From Dyadobacter chenwenxiniae (GTDB lineage Bacteria > Bacteroidota > Bacteroidia > Cytophagales > Spirosomataceae): a stretch of DNA of 64,000 bases. The stretch covers positions 3,162,001-3,226,000 of the forward strand of contig NZ_CP094997.1 in assembly GCF_022869785.1 (NCBI RefSeq). The letters are read 5' to 3'. Below the pieces are notes generated by a model. The model ran no database searches. It saw nothing but the letters and a program-made list of their open reading frames with translations, and had not been told where the DNA came from. Of this stretch, positions 1 through 8,602 are shown piece after piece. The translations under genes were made by a program, and so were the position numbers. Each line of letters begins with the position of its first letter. The stretch's first letter is position 1.

Positions 1-371
1 GTCGGATCAGCGAAGAAAGTATTTTCCTCATTGAAAACTTTATCCTTATATCTGAACAATGTGTAAGCGCCATTATAGGTCATCCTGACGGCATCCTTCA
101 CCTCGGGAACTTCCCGTTTGGCAAATCCCGCGATCGGCGCGACGGTGTTTGTCCAGATCTGCTGGCTGGCGCCTGTGCCTACCCTATTTTCAAGCTTATA
201 AATGCTGCCAGACTTCGTGTTGAAGCGATCAAAACTCAATTCATCCCGAACCCAAAGCAGTATAAGAATGCCAACCGCCAGACCAATGGATAGGCCGAGG
301 CAATTAAGCAGAGAATAAAAGCTGTTATTCAGCAGGTTACGCCATGCGATCTTGAAATAATTTGCGATCAT
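1..371 (-). CDS. FtsX/MacB-type ABC transporter permease, N-terminal part (gene runs off the window)
   Basis: The frame starts at an ATG at 371 and stays open through base 1, so only the first 123 codons are visible. It begins MIANYFKIAWRNLLNNSFYS, continues with a hydrophobic segment at about residues 20-45 and then a periplasmic stretch containing 'DELSFDRFN'. This is the signature of the large MacB_PCD/FtsX permeases abundant in Bacteroidota, and the complete paralogue at 10451-12838 shows the same opening. Such proteins sit in the inner membrane and are thought to couple an ATPase to export or lipoprotein-type mechanotransmission; the substrate cannot be told. The C-terminal FtsX domain is outside the window. 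Confidence 0.85.
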   Translation of the reverse strand, partial: MIANYFKIAWRNLLNNSFYSLLNCLGLSIGLAVGILILLWVRDELSFDRFNTKSGSIYKLENRVGTGASQQIWTNTVAPIAGFAKREVPEVKDAVRMTYNGAYTLFRYKDKVFNEENTFFADP

Positions 372-650
372 ATCGAAGTTTGGAAAGTGTTGCAAACGCT
401 CCGGAAGCGAACCGTCTGGCGAACCTTGGTTAAGTCCTGTGTATCTTGAAAAAATAGCTTGCCAGCGAGCAAATGAGTTTTCAACTGCATGAAAATGAAT
501 ATTTTAAAAATACATTCAATGCAAAGGTTGTCCGATATCGAACAACCTCTGTGCGGTAGTGCGAACGTTTGGAAAATCCATTCTTGTAACCCATTGTGCA
601 TTAATTTTATATTAATAAATTGCCCGGAATTAGTTTTACACTTTGTCGCT

Positions 651-1475
651 ATGAGGAGATTACTTTACGTTTTTGCGATTCTATTTTTCATATCCTGCGA
701 TAAGGACAAAAATCCGGATCCTTCGGGTGAAAATGCGCTGGACAAGCAGCAAGCTCCTTTCGGAAAGAGTGAAGTAGAGATTGAGCTTAAAAAAGTGCTG
801 TTTAATGGCATTCTGGAAGCCGAATATAGTTACGAGGGGAAAATGCTTGCAGAAGAGCGCCGTTTTTCTTCATCATCCGTGTCCGTTCCCTCGCAGCGCG
901 TGGTTTTCAAAAGGGCTGAGGGCAAGATTCAGACGGTCGAAATTATGACCAGATCCCAGGGCGATTCGCTTGAACCGTCTTATTTGGTCACTTATGAGCA
1001 GCCGATCAATGATTCCCTGCGCTATGTTACCCGGAAAGATCTTCGAAATACAAGCGTTTCCACGAGAATTTACGCATTTGATAATAAGGGGTATATAACG
1101 CGTCAGGAAGTGTGGGCCGACCTCAAAGCGACGGAAAGCACAAATGTGTATTATGTTCGTAATGAACAAAACAATGTTGCCAAAAGCTGGATAAAAAAAC
1201 CCTCGGAAGCGAAAGGCAATGATGTGGAATATATGTATGACAACCATCCTAACCCTTTCTTTAAAATGGGCCTGGACAGCTATGGCGAGATTACAATCCG
1301 GTCACTGAGCCCTAATAATCCGGTGCGCGAGATTTATTACGCTGGGTCGAAAGTAACTTCCAACATTTACTACACATACGATTACTTGCCCAACGGTTAC
1401 CCGTCCAAAGTTACGGTGCGCGTTGAAAGCGTCAATTTCCCTCCATATTCGTATAACATTGAATTCGGATATTAG
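651..1475 (+). CDS. Putative lipoprotein of unknown function
   Basis: 274 residues. I start it at the ATG at 651 because it gives a clean lipoprotein signal (MRRLLYVFAILFFISC, lipobox F-I-S-C with Cys16); an in-frame upstream start at 489 would bury that signal. The mature part is rich in beta-prone, polar segments with repeated Tyr-Asp/Tyr-Tyr patterns ('YYTYDYLPNG', 'YYVRNEQNN') that resemble RHS/YD-like or DUF4595-like lipoproteins, but I cannot assign a family. It probably sits in the outer membrane. Its stop codon overlaps the convergent neighbour by 4 nt. The 279-bp gap upstream holds no convincing gene. Confidence 0.7.
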   Translation: MRRLLYVFAILFFISCDKDKNPDPSGENALDKQQAPFGKSEVEIELKKVLFNGILEAEYSYEGKMLAEERRFSSSSVSVPSQRVVFKRAEGKIQTVEIMTRSQGDSLEPSYLVTYEQPINDSLRYVTRKDLRNTSVSTRIYAFDNKGYITRQEVWADLKATESTNVYYVRNEQNNVAKSWIKKPSEAKGNDVEYMYDNHPNPFFKMGLDSYGEITIRSLSPNNPVREIYYAGSKVTSNIYYTYDYLPNGYPSKVTVRVESVNFPPYSYNIEFGY

Positions 1476-1888
1476 TCGCTGGGAGCGAGCTTCGCGGTAA
1501 TTTTCTGAAAGTAGGAAGCAGCCTCTGTGCTGCTTTTTTTATTGGATTTAAGTGTAGATTCGTTGATAAAAAGCTGCGTTTGCTTGAAAATGCCTGCCTC
1601 ATCCCGCCAGTCCGAAGCATTAACGAGCAATGGCTTCAATGGCCTGAAAAAATATTCAAACAACACCCAGTTGACATAGAGATCCTGATTATACCTGAGG
1701 TAATAAACCGGTTCAAATTTTTCGAGCTTTTCCAAAACGATCTGCATCGGCGTTTTGCCGGCCTTTGTACTTTTCCTGAGCTGCGGCATCACCGGATGCA
1801 AGACCTTCGCATCAATAAGTAAATGGATATAATCGTTCAAATTATACAGAACTGTTTCATCTTGAACGATGTAACGGATTATTTTCAT
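1472..1888 (-). CDS. Hypothetical protein
   Basis: 138 residues when started at the ATG at 1888 (MKIIRYIVQDETVLYNLNDY). The longer in-frame extension to 1942 adds residues without support. I do not recognise the family. It is soluble, has no signal peptide, is rich in Tyr, Leu and Lys, and has a low-complexity Ser/Lys stretch near the C-terminus ('STLKSNKKSSTEAAS'). It converges on the lipoprotein gene with a 4-nt overlap of the two stop codons, which supports both reading frames as real, since neither gene has room for anything else. Confidence 0.55.
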   Translation of the reverse strand: MKIIRYIVQDETVLYNLNDYIHLLIDAKVLHPVMPQLRKSTKAGKTPMQIVLEKLEKFEPVYYLRYNQDLYVNWVLFEYFFRPLKPLLVNASDWRDEAGIFKQTQLFINESTLKSNKKSSTEAASYFQKITAKLAPSD

Positions 1889-1994
1889 AGTGAGCGTAAG
1901 GGTGGATTGGTATAGTTCAGAGATCAAAAATATCAGAAGCAATCCATTTCAACCAGCTCAAAAGCTAATTTAGAGCGGTTAAAAACACCGCATA

Positions 1995-2022
1995 AAAAAG
2001 AGGATGGGTTGAACCCATCCTC
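1995..2022 (-). terminator. Intrinsic terminator of the outer-membrane barrel gene
   Basis: A hairpin with 9-bp arms (GAGGATGGG and CCCATCCTC, five-base loop) at 2000-2022 is followed, on the minus strand, by six T (read as A at 1995-1999 and neighbouring bases). It lies about 30 nt past the stop codon at 2053. Confidence 0.8.
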
Positions 2023-2052
2023 TCTCAAAATCTTTACAGAAGGTAAGATCCG

Positions 2053-2628
2053 TTATTTTACCAACGGAATGGCCCAGAAAATGCTGGCCTGAATTACGCT
2101 ATTCTTAAAATCGGGATCAATGTCCTGTCCCGAGAAGTTTCCCACCTTGGAAAGTCCTGCAATGTAACGAACGCCAACACCCAGTCCGATCGGTGAATGA
2201 TAACCGATACCACCAGCTGCTGCGAGATCCAGGTTTTTAGCAAAATTGTCGATCGTTTGGTTGGGGATGTCTGTCGAAGTCCTGAATCCGGCTTGTGGGC
2301 CAAATTCAACATAAAATCCACCGTTGGTCTTAAATTTGAACATAACCGGCACCGTAACATAACTGATCTTGAAGTCAGATTTGCTTCCGTCATTGTTCAC
2401 TTTCGCGCCTTGTGTTGAAAATAACACCTCCGGCTGCAACGAAAACACTTTTCCAAACCCGTAGTTGATGATTCCACCCAGGTGATATCCAACCAATGCA
2501 TCCGATTCAATGTCACCGCCAGTATAATTACTGATGTTCAGACCTGCTTTCGGTCCGATGCTGAATTTTTGTGCGAATGCTGACTGAACTGAAATGAGCA
2601 GGACGGCAGCCAATAATAATTTTTTCAT
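2053..2628 (-). CDS. Outer-membrane beta-barrel protein (PorT-like family)
   Basis: 191 residues from the ATG at 2628, chosen because it opens a standard signal peptide (MKKLLLAAVLLISVQSAFAQ, cleavage after FAQ). The mature protein begins 'KFSIGPKAGLNISNYTG', typical of small eight-stranded PorT/OmpW-like barrels of Bacteroidota, and alternates hydrophobic and polar residues through strands such as 'YVTVPVMFKFKTNGGFYVEFGPQAGF' split by Gly turns. It ends with a strand ('VIQASIFWAIPLVK'), as barrels do. The function is unknown; porin or structural roles are both possible. The gene stands alone with its own terminator. Confidence 0.8.
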   Translation of the reverse strand: MKKLLLAAVLLISVQSAFAQKFSIGPKAGLNISNYTGGDIESDALVGYHLGGIINYGFGKVFSLQPEVLFSTQGAKVNNDGSKSDFKISYVTVPVMFKFKTNGGFYVEFGPQAGFRTSTDIPNQTIDNFAKNLDLAAAGGIGYHSPIGLGVGVRYIAGLSKVGNFSGQDIDPDFKNSVIQASIFWAIPLVK

Positions 2629-3003
2629 AATAGAGATAACGTTTAATGAATACAAATCCGTTTGCTGATTTGCCTTTGCAGTCCCGGCACCAACCGGGCC
2701 TCAGTAATGGTAGTTCAAATCTCATGCCATGACAATCATTAGTACGTATATCCTTTATGTGCCCCCGAATTTCCCCACTTCCCTTGATGATAGTGCGTAA
2801 CGCGATGATGTTATGAATAGTCGTTCCAAAACGAACAAAGCTGTCCGCTTTTCACGAAGGCCAGGGTTCAACGAGTATGTCGTTCAGCTTCCATTCTTAC
2901 CGGAAGTTATCAGGCATGAAGGCCGCGCTGCCGGATCTGATGAAGAGCCTGGGAAGCGTGTAACCGCTGGTTTTGATCAGTAAAAATTCAGAATCCGGCA
3001 AAC
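2629..3003. other. Intergenic stretch without a recognisable gene
   Basis: About 375 bp between two leftward genes. I found no start codon with a convincing protein on either strand; the short open frames here lack family features. It should hold the promoter of the barrel gene at 2628. Confidence 0.5.
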
Positions 3004-3036
3004 AAAAAGCCCCGCAAATCAGATTTGCGAGGCTTT
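3004..3036 (-). terminator. Intrinsic terminator after the DUF2911 gene
   Basis: Two arms reading CGCAAAT and ATTTGCG, extended by AAAAGCC and GGCTTTT across one C/A mismatch, form a hairpin with A/T runs on both sides. It sits 18 nt past the stop codon of the DUF2911 gene and would also work on the other strand. Confidence 0.75.
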
Positions 3037-3053
3037 TATCATTCCCGAAAAAA

Positions 3054-3587
3054 TTATTTAATAGCGACGGGTACTTCAGTGTTTTCCCAGCGCAAAACGA
3101 AACCGGCAGGCGTGACTTCGTAAGCCATTGTTTCCGCCATTGAAGCACTTTTGGCTGGCTTAGCTTTCACTGTCAACACATCTTTAGAAGCGTCTTTGGA
3201 AGTTTCGCCACCGCGCTTGATGCCCCATTGTCCTGTTTCAGAGTTGAAAATGAACGACCATTCACTCGCACCCGGCAGTGCGTAAAGGCTGTATTTACCG
3301 GCAGGAAGTTTTTGGCCCTCTACCATAATGTCCTTATCTGTCTCAAAAATTGTGGCTTCGTTAGCGCCTGCACGCCAAACTTTGTCATAAGGAACAAGTT
3401 CACCAAAAATTTTGCGTCCCTTCGCCGAGGGTGCCGAATAACTGATCGTAATGTTTGCCGCCCCTGCCTTTCCGGTTGCAGTTTTAGCCGGACTTGGCTT
3501 CGGTTTGTCTTGTGCCTGGCTCACAACAGCCGTTAGCATACACGCGAACATCATGACAAAACTGCCCAGGATCATTTTCTTTTTCAT
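3054..3587 (-). CDS. DUF2911 domain-containing secreted protein
   Basis: 177 residues. A signal peptide (MKKKMILGSFVMMFACMLTA..., cleavage near SQAQ) precedes a compact beta-sandwich domain. The family hallmarks are 'ISYSAPSAKGRKIFGELVPY', 'VWRAGANEATIFET', 'LPAGKYSLYALPG' and the C-terminal 'FVLRWENTEVPVAI'. DUF2911 proteins are common in Bacteroidota and Gemmatimonadota, exported, and of unknown biochemical role. The gene is monocistronic, with a terminator downstream. Confidence 0.9.
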   Translation of the reverse strand: MKKKMILGSFVMMFACMLTAVVSQAQDKPKPSPAKTATGKAGAANITISYSAPSAKGRKIFGELVPYDKVWRAGANEATIFETDKDIMVEGQKLPAGKYSLYALPGASEWSFIFNSETGQWGIKRGGETSKDASKDVLTVKAKPAKSASMAETMAYEVTPAGFVLRWENTEVPVAIK

Positions 3588-3675
3588 GTCAATACATTTT
3601 TAGTTTTCCAAAAATCATAAAAATTTTCACTAAATATCGACAATTTGTCCAACAAATGACAGAGATCTTTTCCTG

Positions 3676-4083
3676 CTAAACGGTCCGGATATTTATCATC
3701 CAGTCGATCCCGAACTTGTCCTGGAACGCGCCGAAAATATCGCCCCACATCTGCCGCTCCATAGGAACCACAATTGTGCCTCCTTCACTGAGCATGTCAT
3801 ATTTTTGCCGCAATGTAACCTCGTCAAATCCACTGAGCGACAGATTGATCTTCCCGGCACCCAGTGGCATTCCCTCAGGCGCGTCGCCGCCCATAAATTC
3901 AACCGAGCCACCCATTAATGTGCCGTGCATGATCTGGTCGCGTATGCCAGCGGGGCAGCTTCCGTCCATATCTCCGTAAGTCATGAAATTCAGCTCTCCG
4001 CCAAAAATGCTCTGATAGAATTCGAATGCCACCCGGCAGTTGCCGTCGAACATTAAATAAGGATGCAAATCAATTGTAGCCAT
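3676..4083 (-). CDS. VOC family protein, PhnB-like
   Basis: 135 residues from the ATG at 4083 (MATIDLHPYLMFDGNC); a TTG three codons upstream is less likely. It is a PhnB / 3-demethylubiquinone-methyltransferase-like member of the glyoxalase/bleomycin-resistance fold. Visible features are an N-terminal 'LMFDGNCRVAFEFYQSIFGG', the central 'GGDAPEGMP' and the closing 'WGDIFGAFQDKFGIDWMIN'. The fold binds metals and small molecules, but the PhnB subgroup has no settled activity. A second PhnB-like protein lies at 9279-9710 in the same window and shares the 'WGDYFGSFHDQFGIGWMVN' ending. Confidence 0.88.
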   Translation of the reverse strand: MATIDLHPYLMFDGNCRVAFEFYQSIFGGELNFMTYGDMDGSCPAGIRDQIMHGTLMGGSVEFMGGDAPEGMPLGAGKINLSLSGFDEVTLRQKYDMLSEGGTIVVPMERQMWGDIFGAFQDKFGIDWMINIRTV

Positions 4084-4305
4084 GGTTGTCAAGTTTGTGG
4101 CGCTAAGCCGGTTAAAGTGTTTTTATTGAACAAAAGTACCGCACAGAAACTGCTCGCAGGATGTGAAAACACGACAAAGTGAGGGGGAAATCGGGACAAC
4201 CGGGAAATGGATCAGAGAAATGCCAGTCTTGCCTGATAAGTTACTGTATCCAAAGCCTTGGTATAGAATTGGTAAAAACCGAAGCTTAATCAAATTTCAT
4301 TAGCC

Positions 4306-5169
4306 ATGTATATCATATTAGGAGCAACCGGACACGTCGGCTCGGCGGTCGCGGAAACATTATTAACTAAGGGTGAACGGGTTACAGTCGTAACCAGAGA
4401 CCCCGCAAAATCAGATCAATGGAAACAGAAAGGCGCGGAAGTTGCGGTGGCTGACGTCCATGATGTGAAAAGATTGCGCCAAATTTTTCAGACCGGAAAG
4501 CGGCTATTTCTCCTTAACCCACCCGCTTCGCCTGATACAGATACGGTTGCCGAAGAGAAGAAAAGCCTGGCCAGCATTATGGCCGCTGTGGAAGGTTCTG
4601 ACTTTGAAAAAATCGTGGCGCAATCCACATACGGAGCACATGACGGTGAGGGTGTGGGCGATCTGGGCGTGCTGTATGAATTGGAACAGAAACTTTCCGA
4701 AAGCCGGATCCCGTTCAGCGTCGTCAGAGGCGCGTATTATATGAGCAATTAGGACTGGTTTTTACAAACGGCTGAAAAGGAGGGCAAGATTTATTCACTT
4801 TATCCCGCCGATTTTAAGCTCCCGATGATCGCTCCGCAAGATCTGGGTCAGTTTGCGGCACAACTGCTTACCGAGGCCGTCGAGAGGACCGGACTTTATT
4901 ATGTGGAAGGCCCCGAGACATATGCTCCGGCCGATGTTGCGAACGCATTTGCGGAAACATTGGGAAAACCCGTTGAAACAGTGGTCATTCCCAGAACCGA
5001 ATGGATTCCCTATCTTAGAAATTCCGGCTTTTCGCAAAAAGCAGCAGAAGCCATGGCCGCCATGACTGATGTGACCTTTGAAGAAAAATTTGAAGTAAGC
5101 GACTCCCCTTTTCGCGGAGACACTACCTTACGCGATTATGTTGCGGCGCTGGTCAGCGCGGAAGTCTGA
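4306..5169 (+). pseudogene. NmrA-like NAD(P)-binding protein interrupted by one in-frame TAG
   Basis: The frame opens at ATG 4306 with a Rossmann signature (IILGATGHVGSAVAETLL), runs 148 codons to 'GAYYMSN', meets TAG at 4750-4752, then continues in the same frame with 'DWFLQTAEKEGKIYSLYPAD' to a TGA at 5167. The joined product would be 287 residues, the usual NmrA/HSCARG length, and the downstream half has the expected 'MIAPQDLGQFAAQLL' substrate-domain pattern. Family members commonly have an aromatic residue, usually Trp, where the stop falls, so TGG to TAG is the likely change. No frameshift is present and the reading frame is otherwise clean, so the event is recent or a sequencing error. 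Two separate genes are unlikely, because the second half has no start of its own before the conserved segment. Confidence 0.85.
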
Positions 5170-5285
5170 ACACATTCCAGGTCGCAAACTGAGTATTAGC
5201 AGAACAAAATGATTTCGATGTCGTCGCGGTATGTCCGGGGCGACATCTGCTTTTGATGTTAAATCAACTTTTTAACCTAACCAAA

Positions 5286-6326
5286 ATGAAGAAAAGCATT
5301 TCGATCATCGCACTCGTTTTCACATGTTTCGCTTCGACGGTTGCATTTGGACAAGAAATGCTTTTAGGCTCTATCGAAAGGATTAAGGTGCATGGAAAGA
5401 GCCTGGAAGGCAATTTGGAGGGCAATACTGCCGATCCGGACGTTTCTGTTTATCTGCCGCCAAGCTATAAAAAAGATTCAAAACGACGCTATCCGGTCGT
5501 GTATTTACTGCATGGTTTCACCGACACGGATGCGCAATGGTATGGATTGGTAAAACACTGGATCAACATGCCTGCCATTGTCGATAAAGTCTTTGCAGAG
5601 GGTAAGTTGAATGAGATGATCATCGTTACCCCCAATGCCTACACGCGCAGCGGGGGAAGCTATTACTCCAACTCAATTACCGTCGGAAACTGGGAAGAAT
5701 ATGTTGCAAAAGAGCTGATCAGTTACATTGATCAGCATTACCGGACGATTGCAAAAGCTGCCAGCCGAGGGCTTGCCGGCCACTCTATGGGCGGATATGG
5801 CACCATACGCCTTGGTGAAAAATTCCCCGACGTGTTTTCAAGCATTTATGCGCTGAGTCCTTGCTGCATGGCGCCGGGCGGCAATCGCTCTCCCGAATCA
5901 CTGGCCAAAATCGAGGCCATTAAGGATCCTGCCGAATTTAATAAGGCGGATTTCGGCACTAAGGTCGCTATCGCTTCGGCAGCTGCATGGTCCCCAAATC
6001 CGACAAAACCGCCATTTTTTACAGACCAGATCGTAGAAAATGGGCAAGTCCAAAAAATGACTGAGCTGAAATGGGCAGCCAACTCCGGTTTGGCGACCAT
6101 TGATCAGTATATAGCCAATCTGAAACAGCTCAAAGGCATTGCATTTGACGCGGGAAATAAGGATCAGCCGATTGCGGCGAACATTAAGCTTTTACACGCA
6201 TTGCTTGATAATTACAAAATTGAGCACACTTACGAGGAATATGACGGCGATCATTTGAATAAAATCGGAGAGCGGATTGAACACAAAATGCTGCCTTTCT
6301 TTTCAGGAAAGTTAGCAGGTAAATAG
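5286..6326 (+). CDS. Secreted alpha/beta-hydrolase esterase (enterochelin-esterase/esterase-D-like)
   Basis: 346 residues from ATG 5286, which starts a signal peptide (MKKSISIIALVFTCFAS..., cleavage near FGQ); an upstream ATG at 5253 would precede it by 11 residues. The fold features are 'DVSVYLPPSYKKDSKRRYPV', the oxyanion 'LLHGFTDTDAQWYG', the nucleophile elbow GHSMGG with Ser167, and a late 'DGDHLNKIGERI' with the likely catalytic His. This esterase family acts on ester-linked sugars, feruloyl groups or siderophores; the substrate is not readable here. The product is probably periplasmic. A related secreted esterase lies at 30769-31602. Confidence 0.87.
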   Translation: MKKSISIIALVFTCFASTVAFGQEMLLGSIERIKVHGKSLEGNLEGNTADPDVSVYLPPSYKKDSKRRYPVVYLLHGFTDTDAQWYGLVKHWINMPAIVDKVFAEGKLNEMIIVTPNAYTRSGGSYYSNSITVGNWEEYVAKELISYIDQHYRTIAKAASRGLAGHSMGGYGTIRLGEKFPDVFSSIYALSPCCMAPGGNRSPESLAKIEAIKDPAEFNKADFGTKVAIASAAAWSPNPTKPPFFTDQIVENGQVQKMTELKWAANSGLATIDQYIANLKQLKGIAFDAGNKDQPIAANIKLLHALLDNYKIEHTYEEYDGDHLNKIGERIEHKMLPFFSGKLAGK

Positions 6327-6406
6327 CGTGTCCGGAAAGTAAAACAGTGACTGGCTCGCCGTCCGGGAATGATTTTATCTGTGCATTGAAATCTTATTTT
6401 GATTAT

Positions 6407-7171
6407 ATGACAGATAGTAAACATTCCCTTTTTTTTGCAGGCAGCAGCGGCTTAATGTTGCCTGTGCCCAACAAACAATTTTATCCCGAGGAATTTAAGG
6501 ACAAAAGCCGGCTGACATTTTATGCCTCCATGTTTAATAGCATTGAGATCAACAGCTCGTTTTACAAGGTTCCGCTCGCATCAACAGTCAGGAACTGGGC
6601 TACGCAAGTGCCGGACGACTTCAAATTTACATTCAAACTCTGGAGGGACATTTCGCATAACAAGGGTTTGGTTTTCAACGCGGAAGATGTGCATCGGTTT
6701 GTAAAGGTGATCGACCATATTGGTGACAAAAAAGGCGCACTGCTCGTCCAGTTCCCTCCCAGTCTTAAAGTCATCATGCGTCCACAACTTGAAAACCTGC
6801 TCGTCGCCATTTCCGAAGCAGACCCGCAAAGGCATTGGAATGTGGCTTTGGAGTTTCGCCACAATTCCTGGTATGAAGAAGATATTTTTGAAATGATCGA
6901 CCATTTCGGTTTTGAAATCGTGGCGCATGACAAGCCAGGTTCCGCCCCCGGCTTACCAGTTTCCGACACGGCATTCAAATACCTGCGTTTTCATGGACCA
7001 AAAGGCGATTACCGTGGCACTTACGAGGACGACTTTTTGTACGAAACTGCGGAGCAAATTCAGGACTGGCTAGCAGACGGTAAAATAGTATACGCCTATT
7101 TCAACAACACAATGGGCGAGGCAATTAAAAATATGAACCTGCTCAATGCAATTGTCAATCCGGTTGAGTAA
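6407..7171 (+). CDS. DUF72 domain-containing protein
   Basis: 254 residues from ATG 6407 (MTDSKHSLFFAGSSGLM); an in-frame GTG at 6347 would add a non-conserved leader. DUF72 (YecE-like) proteins adopt a TIM-barrel fold of unknown function. Markers include 'FYASMFNSIEINSSFYKVP', 'FTFKLWRDISHNKG', 'LLVQFPPSLK', 'WNVALEFRHNSWY' and 'YLRFHGPKGDYRGTYE' near the end. It has no signal peptide, so it is cytoplasmic. It follows the esterase by 80 bp on the same strand and converges on the next gene. Confidence 0.92.
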   Translation: MTDSKHSLFFAGSSGLMLPVPNKQFYPEEFKDKSRLTFYASMFNSIEINSSFYKVPLASTVRNWATQVPDDFKFTFKLWRDISHNKGLVFNAEDVHRFVKVIDHIGDKKGALLVQFPPSLKVIMRPQLENLLVAISEADPQRHWNVALEFRHNSWYEEDIFEMIDHFGFEIVAHDKPGSAPGLPVSDTAFKYLRFHGPKGDYRGTYEDDFLYETAEQIQDWLADGKIVYAYFNNTMGEAIKNMNLLNAIVNPVE

Positions 7172-7183
7172 TGTTTTTTTGTA

Positions 7184-7942
7184 TCAAATGGCATCCAAAC
7201 CCGCGATTTCCACCTTGTATTTTTCGGGTAATATCAAGCCGCGAACCAGCTTATGGAGGTGCAGGATGCGTGTGAATTTATAAGTTGGGAGGATTAAGGT
7301 CAGCGCAGACCATCTTCGCAGCGCCAGGAGTTCTCTGACTTGTCTGGGCACAATCTGCACCTGCACTTCTCTGAGCATCAGATAACGCGGCGATCCGAGG
7401 TGTTTTTTATATTGTTTGTATAAATCAACTGAAAAAGAGCTTTTGACAAAATTGTCATCGAGCTGCTTATTCCTCATTTCCAGCCAGCTATTGTAATTTT
7501 CAGGCAAGCCACGAATTCCCATTCTTGCTCCTACCTGTTGAAAAACCTCAAAAACCTCTGTTCTTTCGTTCGCCGTCAATTTTCTTTCCAGTAATTCAAA
7601 AGAGCGGATTGAGTAATCGATTAACATAAACAACACATCCCGATATGCCCAGTCCGGGATTTGAGCGCCCCGCTTATGTTCCACTTCCCGGTGTATGGCG
7701 CTGATCTGGTCGATTGCCTTTAATGCTGCCTGATGTTCGGAGAATACGATTCGCCTCGCGTACGATACTGTCGAAAAGAGCCGTCCCAGCGGATCAGCAG
7801 GCAGTTTACCAGTGAAATACAGCCAATCTACCGATTTATTTACAGCGAACTCAGCCGAGGCCCCCGCGAAAATGAATAAGATCGTATCCGCCTTTCCCCA
7901 AATCTCCCGCACAACCGAACCTTCCTTGACGAACCATTTCAT
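7184..7942 (-). CDS. Oxygenase MpaB family protein (DUF2236)
   Basis: 252 residues. The N-terminus 'REIWGKADTILFIFAGASAE', the segment 'LGRLFSTVSYARRIVF' and the His-containing 'IHREVEHKRGAQIPDW' match the ER-bound oxygenase mpaB / rubber oxygenase catalytic domain. Characterised relatives (fungal MpaB', bacterial latex-clearing protein Lcp) are b-type haem enzymes that cleave isoprenoid chains oxidatively; activity of the short bacterial members is mostly unknown. No signal peptide is visible. The start at ATG 7942 fits the beginning of the domain. It stands alone on the minus strand. Confidence 0.82.
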   Translation of the reverse strand: MKWFVKEGSVVREIWGKADTILFIFAGASAEFAVNKSVDWLYFTGKLPADPLGRLFSTVSYARRIVFSEHQAALKAIDQISAIHREVEHKRGAQIPDWAYRDVLFMLIDYSIRSFELLERKLTANERTEVFEVFQQVGARMGIRGLPENYNSWLEMRNKQLDDNFVKSSFSVDLYKQYKKHLGSPRYLMLREVQVQIVPRQVRELLALRRWSALTLILPTYKFTRILHLHKLVRGLILPEKYKVEIAGLDAI

Positions 7943-8154
7943 AATGTTATGGCTAAACAGCCATTTTTGTATTTATAACCAGATAGTATTCCGAAATGTA
8001 AACTGAGCACCAAAATAATAAAAGTACTTTGAAATACAAAGTAAACAATCAAACATAAAAGATCCAAACCTATCGATGAATAATATGAATCATTGAAATG
8101 AATTTAAATCAACCCTGCTTGGTGCGGTGAAGAAAATAGGTGCTTGAAAGCGTA

Positions 8155-8559
8155 TTATTTCCTCCCCAGGAACCTGGACAAGATATTTCTCGCAATGTCA
8201 AGCAATGCTTTGAATGTGTTGGGCTTTACAATAAATTCGTTTGCTCCCGCTGCCAGAGCCTTCTTTTTTAACTCCGGATTGCTAGACGTGGACATCATAA
8301 CCGCCGGCAGATCTTCAAGGCCCGGCTCTGATCTGATTTCTTTAATAGCCTCAATGCCATTCATTTTGGGCATGTTCATATCCACCAGCACGACGGATTC
8401 CGAAAGGTCGGCGGACTGTTTTACGTTTTCCAGTAATTCCTTTCCGTTCTCCGCTTCGATAACCGTCAAATTAGGATTGGCCTCCTGTAAAGCGTCCTTA
8501 ATGAGCATTCTATCATCCTCATCATCATCTGCGAGGTGCACTGTCTGTCCTTCTTCCAT
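8155..8559 (-). CDS. Single-domain response regulator (CheY-like receiver)
   Basis: 134 residues with one receiver domain and no output domain. The acidic pocket is at Asp11-Asp13 ('LADDDEDDRMLI'), the phospho-acceptor is Asp60 in 'VLVDMNMPKMNG', the switch Ser/Thr lies at 90-91 ('MMSTSS') and the conserved Lys is Lys112 in 'FIVKP'. The 'DDDEDDR' opening is typical of stand-alone Rcp1/DUF-type regulators paired with hybrid or phytochrome-like kinases, none of which is encoded nearby. It lies 43 bp from the PH-domain gene, possibly in one transcript. Confidence 0.92.
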   Translation of the reverse strand: MEEGQTVHLADDDEDDRMLIKDALQEANPNLTVIEAENGKELLENVKQSADLSESVVLVDMNMPKMNGIEAIKEIRSEPGLEDLPAVMMSTSSNPELKKKALAAGANEFIVKPNTFKALLDIARNILSRFLGRK

Positions 8560-8602
8560 TTGCGATCACTGCTTGAAGAACAAATATATCAATGATTACC
8601 GT

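Noticed and set aside
489..650. Upstream extension of the lipoprotein gene
   Set aside because: The extension would hide a clear lipoprotein signal that begins at the ATG at 651.
2897..3148. 83-codon minus-strand frame overlapping the end of the DUF2911 gene
   Set aside because: It runs through the terminator hairpin and overlaps a well-supported gene in another frame.
4825..5169. Second half of the NmrA-like gene as a separate gene
   Set aside because: It is in the same frame as the first half and carries the missing half of one domain, with conserved sequence before its first ATG.
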